Source: an uncultured Prevotellaceae bacterium (GTDB lineage Bacteria > Bacteroidota > Bacteroidia > Bacteroidales > Muribaculaceae). Taken from it: a stretch of 5,929 nt of DNA. The DNA lies in contig CAMFSS010000152.1 in assembly GCA_945983195.1 (NCBI GenBank), forward strand, positions 1 through 5,929, read 5' to 3'. Below, piece after piece: positions 1-4,994 of this stretch. Positions within the stretch are counted from its first letter, which is position 1. Every line of letters starts with the position of its first letter. The translations under genes and the position numbers were made by a program. The notes beneath the pieces were generated by a model that saw only the letters and a program-made list of their open reading frames with translations, was not told the DNA's origin and ran no database searches.

Positions 1-472
1 GCATTTCGCTACGCGCAAGCGGCGAGTGAGCCAATTGGTCGATTTGGCGGATTGTGCTGTCGAAAAGTCCGCCGATATTCGCCACCACAATTTTGCGGCG
101 GGAATCGGTATTCACCACAAGCTGCGAGAGGGTGCTCAGCCACTCGTCGATAGTGCCAAGTCCTCCCGGAAGCACCACGAAGGCATCAGCGCCATCAATC
201 ATTGCGGCTTTGCGGTCGCTCAGATTGGCACTTTCCACAAGTTCATCTACGAGAGGGTCGGCGCGGTAGGTGAAGCAGTGGGGGACAATCCCGGTGATTC
301 GCGCACCGGCATCGTGTGCAGCCTGTGCCACGGTGTGCATAAGCCCGGCATTCACGCCACCATAGATGAGAGAGTGACCACCTGAGCCAATCCATCGGCC
401 AACGGCCTCGGCTACTGCTGTGTATTCATCGGGCAGCCCTGTGCGCGATGAGCAATAAACGGCAATTTTCAT
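1..472 (-). CDS. LOG family protein (TIGR00730-type Rossmann-fold phosphoribohydrolase), C-terminus cut by window edge
   Basis: Reading leftward from the ATG at 472-470, the frame is open for 157 codons to the window edge with no stop, so the 3' end is missing. The product starts MKIAVYCSSR and has the two family signatures: YGGVNAGLM (residues 37-45, the GGxxxGLM loop) and PGGLGTIDE (102-110, the PGGxGTxxE motif that binds phosphate and ribose). Arg87-Lys88 in SDRKAAM matches the conserved RK before the second motif. Known members are cytoplasmic Rossmann-fold enzymes that cleave nucleoside 5'-monophosphates, such as cytokinin riboside monophosphates, into base and ribose phosphate. Many were once misnamed lysine decarboxylases. 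Family proteins are usually about 180-195 residues, so roughly 25-40 are missing. There is no signal peptide. A promoter match lies 41 bp upstream. The family call is firm; the physiological substrate in this bacterium is unknown. Confidence 0.93.
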   Translation of the reverse strand, partial: MKIAVYCSSRTGLPDEYTAVAEAVGRWIGSGGHSLIYGGVNAGLMHTVAQAAHDAGARITGIVPHCFTYRADPLVDELVESANLSDRKAAMIDGADAFVVLPGGLGTIDEWLSTLSQLVVNTDSRRKIVVANIGGLFDSTIRQIDQLAHSPLARSEM

Positions 473-513
473 ATTCGCATATATAATATATCGGAAGATT
501 ATGCTTCGTGCTG

Positions 514-521
514 CAAAAGTA
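514..521 (-). promoter_or_regulatory. Bacteroidetes -7 element for the LOG-family gene
   Basis: Read on the minus strand this is TACTTTTG, a full match to TAnnTTTG. It lies 41 bp before the LOG start codon, giving a predicted leader of about 35 nt. The best TTTG for the -33 position (545-548, minus strand) is 23 bp away, slightly longer than the usual 19-21, so the -33 assignment is weaker than the -7. Confidence 0.55.
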
Positions 522-667
522 AGCATTCTCCGCAACATTTTTGGCAAAGCCTGCCGTAAAAAAGCGTAAATGCGCTGCAAATGGTGCCACAGGCGAAGAC
601 GCAAAGCACTGAATGACCGCTTTTTTGTGGAAAATAGCAATGGGCAAATATGAAAATGACACAAAAA
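522..667. other. Spacer between divergent promoters, no gene recognised
   Basis: No convincing coding sequence is seen on either strand. The one notable structure is a perfect 9-bp inverted repeat, AAAAAAGCG at 558-566 and CGCTTTTTT at 618-626, with 51 nt between the arms. Smaller nested complementarities lie inside: TGCG 571-574 with CGCA 600-603, and GCC 586-588 with GGC 592-594. The A-run and T-run flanks resemble a bidirectional terminator, but no gene reads into it from either side. Confidence 0.4.
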
Positions 668-699
668 TTTGTGAGTAAAAATGAAAAGTAGTATCTTTG
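668..699 (+). promoter_or_regulatory. Bacteroidetes-type promoter for the structured leader and PpiD-like gene
   Basis: TTTG at 668-671 and TATCTTTG at 692-699 are separated by 20 bp, which fits the -33/-7 consensus of the Bacteroidetes primary sigma factor. Transcription is predicted to start near 705-707, about 208 nt before the next start codon. This is the best-formed promoter in the window. Confidence 0.75.
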
Positions 700-705
700 C
701 GTGCT

Positions 706-880
706 TTATCTTGTGCAAAAAGAGAATATCTCGGCTTTCCGACGGCTCAGCCGCGGGTTGACAAGGCGGAGGTCTTCGGCTTTTTTATTGGGAGAAAGCG
801 GCTTTACACCCGTGCCAAAGCCGGGCACACTTGCAAGGAGGGTGCGGGGAATTGCAGAATTGCGACAATTATTACACGAG
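706..880 (+). ncRNA. Candidate structured 5' leader or small RNA upstream of the PpiD-like gene
   Basis: This GC-richer stretch between the promoter and the AT-rich start region has several complementary segments. CGGC/GCCG at 743-746/750-753 has a 3-nt loop. AGCCG 749-753 can instead pair with CGGCT 777-781, which is followed at once by a T-run. CACCC 807-811 with GGGTG 840-844 and GTGCC 812-816 with GGCAC 824-828 stack into one long helix with an 11-nt bulge holding the palindrome CTTGCAAG. AATTG 858-862 pairs with CAATT 866-870. The heptamer CGGCTTT occurs three times (732, 777, 799) against one complement, AAAGCCG, at 817-823, so alternative folds are possible. Short open frames cross the region, but they begin at TTG or GTG within or next to the promoter -7 element and look spurious. 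It could be a cis-regulatory leader or a free RNA; a 6S-like RNA would fit the size of about 175 nt, but I see no diagnostic motif. Confidence 0.4.
749..786 (+). terminator. Possible attenuator or intrinsic terminator inside the leader
   Basis: AGCCG (749-753) can pair with CGGCT (777-781), with an inner CCGC/GCGG option (751-754/766-769). Six T residues follow at 781-786. Termination here would give an RNA of about 80 nt. The overlapping hairpin CGGC-TCA-GCCG (743-753) would compete with it. The stem is short, so the call is weak. Confidence 0.25.
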
Positions 881-913
881 TTTGAAAAATATAACAAAAA
901 CTTAAATACTTAA

Positions 914-2965
914 ATGGCAGCTTTAGAGAAAATTAGAAGTAAAGCAGTTTTCCTGACGGTCATTATCGGTGTTGCCCTCTTGGCATTCATTATGGGCGAC
1001 TTCCTCACCTCAGGCAGAACGTTCTTCGGCGACGGTAACACTATCGCTAAAGTAGGTGACGAGAAAATCGACGCAATCGTGTTCCAGCGCCGCTACGAGA
1101 AAGTGTACGCACAGTATCAGGACCGCGGACAGAGCGTCGACGGCTCAGTGATTCAAAACCAAGTGCTCAACCAGATGATGGGCGAAATTCTCCTCGACTC
1201 GGAGATTGAGGCTCTCGGCATCTATGTGACCGATGAGGAGCTTACAAACGCCATGACAGGCGCAAACGCCCGCCCGCAAATCATGCAATTTGCACGCCAA
1301 ATGGGCGCTGAGTCGCCCGACCAGTTGCATGACATGCTTTTCAACCCCGCAAAATACGGACTCCCCGAGGACCAGGTGGCTAAATTCCGCGAAAACTGGA
1401 TTGACTTGGAGAAGGACATTGAGCGCAGCCTTAAATATGAGAAGCTCCAGAACCTCATTGCCGGAACTCTCCAGGCCAACGACCTCGACCGCAAGGAGCT
1501 GTGGGAGGAGAACGCCACAGTGAACACAATAAACTATGTGAAGCAAGACTTCGCCACTCTCACCGACAGTGAGTATGAGCCTACTGATGCCGACCTCAAG
1601 AAGGCATACAACGACCTCAAGGCTCAGTTTAAGCTCGACACCGAGATGCGTCAGGCTCACATCATTGCTGTTGACATCGCTCCTTCTACTGTAGACCTCA
1701 ACACAGCAAAGGACATGATCGACAGCACCTACGCTGCTCTGCTCAACGCTCCCGGCATCGACATGATACGCAACAACAGCGACCTCGTAATCAACGAAAT
1801 GAGCGTGCGTGCAAGCGACATCCGCGACACTGAAGTGAAAGACTTCATCACTGCCGCCGAAGTAGGTGCAGTGAAGACTCCGAAGTTTGCTTCAAATGTC
1901 TACACCATCGTGAAGGTTAACGGCAAGAAGATGGAGGTTGACTCAGTGAAGCTCAACGTGATGATGGTTCAGGGCGACAAGAAGCTCCAGGACAGCATCA
2001 AGGTCCAGCTTAACGCCGGTGTTTCGTTTGCTGAAATTCAGAAGAACAAGTCGGCACAGGGTCAGGAAGGCGTATGGCAAGTGCTCTTGCAGGCTCCCGA
2101 CTCAATCAAGAGCAAGATTTTCAATGGCGGCGACGGCTACTTCGCACTCCAGGAGAACAACCAGATGGCTTACTTCTGCAAAGTGATCGAGAAGAAAGCT
2201 CCTAAGATGGTGTATGACATCGCCAACATTTCCTACACTGTGTATCCGAGCACAAAGACTATCGAGGATCTCACCACAGGTCTTCAGAACTTCATCAACA
2301 CCAACAACACTTCAGAGCTTTTCGCAGCCAACGCAGCTAAGGCAGGCTACAACGCACTGCCGGTTAACGTCACTGCCGAGGATCCGCAAATCAACAACAT
2401 CGACGGCTCTCGCAAGTGCGTGAAGTGGCTCTTCGAGGTTTCGGAAGGCAGCGTATCACCAATCGAGAAGCTCAGCGACAAGATGGTGACAGTGGCTCTC
2501 GACAAAATCAACGAAGAGGGCTATCTCGGAATGGACAACAGCCTCGTAAAGACTCAGGTTGCTGCCAAGGCTCGCAACGAGAAGAAGGCTGAGGCTCTCC
2601 TCGCCAAGTACGACGGCAAGGCAAAAGACCTCAACGGCTTCGCTACTCTCATGAACGCAAAGGTCGACACCACTCAGGTTACTTTCGGACAGATGTTCAT
2701 CGCCAAGATTGGCGTGGGTGAGTCTGACCTCACTGCTCGTGTGGCAACTGCCAAGCTCAACGACGTTGTAGGTCCGGTGAAGGGCAACAACGGTGTGTAC
2801 GTATTCCAGGTGGTTAAGCAAGACCGCACCGAGCGCACTCCGACAACTGAGGAGGGCGACCGCCGATTCGCAATGTCGCGTGGAAGCAACGCTGTGATGA
2901 ACCACGCTCTCGACATTCTCCGCAATGCCACTACCGTAGAAAACAAGATGATCAAGTTCTTCTAA
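914..2965 (+). CDS. SurA_N/PpiD-like periplasmic peptidylprolyl isomerase or foldase
   Basis: This complete 683-residue protein is a predicted inner-membrane-anchored folding factor facing the periplasm, the Bacteroidetes counterpart of PpiD. After a short N-terminus (MAALEKIRSK) comes one hydrophobic segment at about 12-30, without a clear cleavage site. A SurA-N-like helical region covers about 40-200, including the KVGDEKIDAIVFQRRY start. Parvulin-like segments follow at about 245-337 and 345-428, with another at about 588-636 ending in VVGPVKGNNGVYVFQVVKQ. The length is close to the roughly 700 residues usual for the family. The parvulin segments lack an obvious GGDLGW-type motif, so chaperone activity is safer to infer than isomerase activity. 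The start follows an AT-rich leader without a Shine-Dalgarno, as is normal here. The gene has its own promoter and terminator and appears monocistronic. Codons favour C at third positions (CTC, AAC, GAC), which may reflect good expression. Confidence 0.9.
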   Translation: MAALEKIRSKAVFLTVIIGVALLAFIMGDFLTSGRTFFGDGNTIAKVGDEKIDAIVFQRRYEKVYAQYQDRGQSVDGSVIQNQVLNQMMGEILLDSEIEALGIYVTDEELTNAMTGANARPQIMQFARQMGAESPDQLHDMLFNPAKYGLPEDQVAKFRENWIDLEKDIERSLKYEKLQNLIAGTLQANDLDRKELWEENATVNTINYVKQDFATLTDSEYEPTDADLKKAYNDLKAQFKLDTEMRQAHIIAVDIAPSTVDLNTAKDMIDSTYAALLNAPGIDMIRNNSDLVINEMSVRASDIRDTEVKDFITAAEVGAVKTPKFASNVYTIVKVNGKKMEVDSVKLNVMMVQGDKKLQDSIKVQLNAGVSFAEIQKNKSAQGQEGVWQVLLQAPDSIKSKIFNGGDGYFALQENNQMAYFCKVIEKKAPKMVYDIANISYTVYPSTKTIEDLTTGLQNFINTNNTSELFAANAAKAGYNALPVNVTAEDPQINNIDGSRKCVKWLFEVSEGSVSPIEKLSDKMVTVALDKINEEGYLGMDNSLVKTQVAAKARNEKKAEALLAKYDGKAKDLNGFATLMNAKVDTTQVTFGQMFIAKIGVGESDLTARVATAKLNDVVGPVKGNNGVYVFQVVKQDRTERTPTTEEGDRRFAMSRGSNAVMNHALDILRNATTVENKMIKFF

Positions 2966-2966
2966 A

Positions 2967-3000
2967 TCACCAAATGGCAGGCACATCGCTGCCACGGTGA
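2967..3000 (+). other. Hairpin just after the PpiD-like stop codon
   Basis: TCACC (2967-2971) pairs with GGTGA (2996-3000), and TGGCAG (2975-2980) pairs with CTGCCA (2989-2994), with an AAA/C internal loop and an 8-nt apical loop. There is no T-run, so it is more likely a 3'-end stabilising structure than a terminator by itself. Confidence 0.4.
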
Positions 3001-3025
3001 CGACGAAAACCCAATAACGCACAAT

Positions 3026-3069
3026 GCGAGGGTGAATCAACAATGGATTGATTCACCCTCGCTCGTTTT
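3026..3069 (+). terminator. Strong intrinsic terminator of the PpiD-like gene
   Basis: GCGAGGGTGAATCAA (3026-3040) is perfectly complementary to TTGATTCACCCTCGC (3048-3062), a 15-bp stem with a 7-nt loop, followed by TCGTTTT. It starts 60 bp after the stop codon and isolates the gene from the secreted-protein genes to its right. Confidence 0.82.
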
Positions 3070-3145
3070 ATCCATTCAATGCAACCCTTGTCTACCTTTA
3101 GGAAATTTTTATATTATTGTAACACTTTATTCCATAAATATTTAA

Positions 3146-3153
3146 TATCTTTG
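3146..3153 (+). promoter_or_regulatory. -7 element for the first exported protein gene
   Basis: TATCTTTG matches TAnnTTTG and is the first 8 bp of repeat copy A. No TTTG sits at the usual 19-21 bp upstream; the nearest TTG (3117-3119) is 26 bp away. The predicted leader would be about 140 nt and would carry the rest of the repeat at its 5' end. Confidence 0.55.
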
Positions 3154-3220
3154 CATAAGATAAGCTGCATCTCGGCATAACGCTCAAGTAAGCTTGGCGC
3201 ATCTGCTCTCGATTTGCACT
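3146..3220 (+). repeat. Upstream repeat copy A (promoter/leader cassette)
   Basis: This 75-bp element matches copy B at 4859-4932, with about 11 substitutions and one 1-bp gap by hand alignment (about 84% identity). Identical cores are CGGCATAACGCTCAAG (3173-3188) and AAGCTTGGCG (3190-3199). It can fold as a hairpin: CGC-CAAG, with a bulged T, pairs with CTTGGCG around a TAAG loop, extended by GGCA (3174-3177) with TGCT (3204-3207). It sits just ahead of an exported-protein gene, as does copy B. I recall similar intergenic elements in Bacteroidales genomes, but cannot verify that here. Confidence 0.85.
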
Positions 3221-3263
3221 CAAATGTTTTATATGAATATTTTAACCTCTAAACAACGATTTG

Positions 3264-3283
3264 TTGACACTCTATATTATTAA
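3264..3283 (+). promoter_or_regulatory. Conserved start-proximal block, copy A
   Basis: TTGACACTCTATATTATTAA differs from the block at 4955-4973 by one substitution and one 1-bp gap. It lies 37 nt before the ATG. It is not a sigma-70 promoter: TTGACA and TATATT are only 3 bp apart. It is more likely a leader element affecting translation or RNA stability, or a residue of shared ancestry of the two upstream regions. Confidence 0.5.
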
Positions 3284-3300
3284 CTAAAATACAAATTATT

Positions 3301-4701
3301 ATGAAAAAATTTTTACTCTCAATGATGGCATTGTTTGCAGTGACAATGGCTGCAACTGCCGGTGAAGTTACAATTACACAAGATGCAGCCACTATGACGT
3401 GGACTGCTGGAACAGATGACACCTACGGTCAAGGATTTAGCACTACTGCCGAAGGATTCAATCTTGGATTGTGGAAAAACAAATCAACAAGCGAAATTGT
3501 AGAACCTGCTAAAGAAATCAGAGTTTACAAGAATGCTGTTCTTGTGATTGAAGCAGTAAGCGGTGAAGCCATTACTAAAGTTGTAATAACAACTACTACA
3601 ACTAAATATGCGGTCGATATGACAGCAAATGGTGTTGCAAATGGAGCTGTTGCCGATACCAATGCAAAAACAGTAACATGGTCGGGCAATACTAACAAGT
3701 TGGTTTTAGAGGCAACTGTAGGTCAAGTTCGCGTTACGTCACTCGTTATCACATACGGTGAGGCAGAACCGGTCAGCCAGGTTGAGAAGCCGGTTCTTTC
3801 GTTGAAGCCGGGTACTTTCTATGGTCCGATTGAGCTTACTTGCACCACTGCAACTGAAGGAGCTACAATTCTGTTCTCAAAGGACGGTGGCGAAACTTAT
3901 AACGAGTACACAGCACCTATCGCTATCGGCACAAGCTGCGAGGTCGACGTTTATGCCGTTAAAGATGGACTCGAAGACAGCGAGCATGTTACTGCCCAGT
4001 ACACCATCACTAAGCCTTACGACGTTGCCAGTATCGCAGAGGCTGTAGCAGAGGCTGCAAACAACACAGTAGTTAAATTTGTAAAGCCTGTAACTTGTGT
4101 GTTCCAGTATGGAAGCTACACCTACGTTAAGGACGAGACCGGCTCGACACTCATCTATGGCAGCGGACTTCCAACTTACACAAACGGAAGCGTAATTCCT
4201 GGCGGTTTCTTCGGCAAGATGACTATTTATAACAACCTTGTTGAGTTCACCACCGAAATCGTTAAGAATGAATACTACACCACAGCATCATTCGCTGAGT
4301 CAACTGAAACAGTTGAACCGATCAAGCCAACTGACGTTAAGATTGCCGACATCACCACCGACATGATGAACCAATACATCGTGTTATCGAATGTTACATT
4401 CGATGCTGAAACCAATACTCTCGTTGACGGCGATAATTCAATTGCAATCTACGACCGCAAGTTCTGCTCACTTCCTGAAACAGGCACTTACGACGTAATC
4501 TGCGTAGTTTCGGTTTTCAAAACAACACTGCAAGTTTACCCAATTGAGTTCGCTCTTGCCGGCACAGTAGGTGCTGAACTTATCAACGCTACTGAGATCG
4601 ATGACAATGCTCCGGTTTACAACCTCCTCGGTCAGCCCGTTAGCCGCGACACCAAGAACCAGATTCTTGTGAAGAATGGCAAGAAGTTTATCAACAAGTA
4701 A
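3301..4701 (+). CDS. Exported modular protein with chitobiase-C-like and OB-fold-like domains, function unknown
   Basis: This complete 466-residue protein starts with a Sec signal peptide (KK, hydrophobic core 4-17, likely cleavage after ATA at residue 20). Residues about 21-152 look like a beta-sandwich module common in Bacteroidales exported proteins, ending VRVTSLVITY. Residues about 160-236 (from EKPVLSLKPG) resemble the chitobiase/beta-hexosaminidase C-terminal Ig-like repeat (CHB_HEX_C_1), with the typical ATILFSKDG and VYAVKDG segments. Residues about 240-418 look like OB-fold-type beta modules (NTVVKFVKPVTCVFQYGSYT, then a region ending TLQVYPIEF). The tail VYNLLGQPVSRDT...VKNGKKFINK resembles the short C-terminal segment of many Bacteroidales surface proteins and type IX secretion substrates. 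No catalytic motif is visible. Its own promoter and terminator make it a likely single-gene unit. GC content rises from about 41% to 49% near residue 155. A surface or extracellular adhesive or carbohydrate-related role is only a guess. Confidence 0.85.
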   Translation: MKKFLLSMMALFAVTMAATAGEVTITQDAATMTWTAGTDDTYGQGFSTTAEGFNLGLWKNKSTSEIVEPAKEIRVYKNAVLVIEAVSGEAITKVVITTTTTKYAVDMTANGVANGAVADTNAKTVTWSGNTNKLVLEATVGQVRVTSLVITYGEAEPVSQVEKPVLSLKPGTFYGPIELTCTTATEGATILFSKDGGETYNEYTAPIAIGTSCEVDVYAVKDGLEDSEHVTAQYTITKPYDVASIAEAVAEAANNTVVKFVKPVTCVFQYGSYTYVKDETGSTLIYGSGLPTYTNGSVIPGGFFGKMTIYNNLVEFTTEIVKNEYYTTASFAESTETVEPIKPTDVKIADITTDMMNQYIVLSNVTFDAETNTLVDGDNSIAIYDRKFCSLPETGTYDVICVVSVFKTTLQVYPIEFALAGTVGAELINATEIDDNAPVYNLLGQPVSRDTKNQILVKNGKKFINK

Positions 4702-4731
4702 TCACACCACCACTTGTGACAATCAATATCA

Positions 4732-4760
4732 AAGAAGGCTCCTCAAAAGGGAGCCTTCTT
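4732..4760 (+). terminator. Terminator hairpin after the first exported protein gene
   Basis: AAGAAGGCTCC (4732-4742) pairs perfectly with GGAGCCTTCTT (4750-4760), an 11-bp stem with a 7-nt loop beginning 31 bp after the stop codon. The T-run is short and lies within the 3' arm. A weaker hairpin precedes it (TCACA 4702-4706 with TGTGA 4715-4719). Confidence 0.72.
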
Positions 4761-4789
4761 AGGTTGAAAAATATCAACAAAATTCGCGG

Positions 4790-4820
4790 TAATTGCGCAA
4801 AAAACGCGACATCGCAATTA
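4790..4820 (+). other. Second hairpin in the intergenic region
   Basis: TAATTGCG (4790-4797) and CGCAATTA (4813-4820) form a perfect 8-bp stem with a 15-nt loop, followed by ATTTTC. It may be a back-up terminator. It is the last structure before repeat copy B. Confidence 0.35.
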
Positions 4821-4858
4821 ATTTTCATATTTGTTACGGCACTATCAATAAAAATGCC

Positions 4859-4866
4859 TAACTTTG
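4859..4866 (+). promoter_or_regulatory. -7 element for the second exported protein gene (upstream)
   Basis: TAACTTTG fits TAnnTTTG and occupies the same place in copy B as TATCTTTG does in copy A. The nearest TTTG (4830-4833) is 25 bp upstream, longer than usual. Predicted leader about 120 nt. Confidence 0.5.
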
Positions 4867-4932
4867 CATAAATTTGGCTGCATTCGGCATAACGCTCAAG
4901 CAAGCTTGGCGATTCTGCCCTCAAATTGCACT
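4859..4932 (+). repeat. Upstream repeat copy B (promoter/leader cassette)
   Basis: This is the 74-bp counterpart of 3146-3220, with the same 16-bp core (4885-4900) and 10-bp core (4902-4911). The predicted hairpin is kept: CAAG with CTTG around a CAAG loop, CGC with GCG, AA with TT, and GGCA (4886-4889) with TGCC (4916-4919). The last pair is TGCT in copy A, where a G-U wobble keeps pairing. Unlike copy A, this copy is bounded on both sides by the same 11-mer, CTAACTTTGCA (4858-4868 and 4931-4941). Confidence 0.85.
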
Positions 4933-4939
4933 AACTTTG
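4932..4939 (+). promoter_or_regulatory. Second -7-like element, possible tandem promoter
   Basis: TAACTTTG recurs exactly at the right edge of copy B, 73 bp after the first. A TTG at 4906-4908 lies 23 bp upstream. If used, it gives a leader of about 48 nt that excludes the repeat hairpin. Copy A has no equivalent. Confidence 0.4.
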
Positions 4940-4954
4940 CACTTGTCTTACTAA

Positions 4955-4973
4955 TTGACAATCTATTTATTAA
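4955..4973 (+). promoter_or_regulatory. Conserved start-proximal block, copy B
   Basis: TTGACAATCTATTTATTAA matches the block at 3264-3283 with one substitution and one gap, and lies 40 nt before the ATG. The 22 nt separating it from copy B of the repeat (43 nt in copy A) are not conserved, so the two blocks look separately maintained. Confidence 0.5.
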
Positions 4974-4994
4974 TCAATTATACAATACAAGATT

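Noticed and set aside
26..385. 119-codon open frame on the + strand
   Set aside because: It lies antisense to the LOG-family gene, whose GGxxxGLM and PGGxGTxxE motifs are unmistakable on the minus strand. The + strand product is low-complexity in character and has no recognisable domain.
426..662. 78-codon open frame on the minus strand
   Set aside because: It overlaps the start of the LOG gene in another frame and runs through its promoter; the product resembles no protein I know.
697..913. Short open frames (about 62-70 codons) across the leader upstream of the PpiD-like gene
   Set aside because: They start at TTG or GTG codons in or beside the promoter -7 element, before or just at the expected transcription start. 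The region is better explained by RNA pairing.
1145..1660. 171-codon antisense open frame within the PpiD-like gene
   Set aside because: It is a shadow of a C-rich third-position coding frame; the sense frame has full family support over 683 codons.
2456..3043. 195-codon antisense open frame at the end of the PpiD-like gene
   Set aside because: It begins inside the terminator hairpin and mirrors the sense codon bias, with no recognisable product.
3264..3278. Sigma-70-like TTGACA ... TATATT before the first exported protein gene
   Set aside because: The two hexamers are only 3 bp apart, and Bacteroidetes use a different consensus. The block is kept only as a conserved leader element.
3146..4932. 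Two repeat copies read as a CRISPR array or insertion-sequence ends
   Set aside because: There are only two copies 1.7 kb apart with a full gene between them, in direct orientation, and no transposase or cas gene is present.
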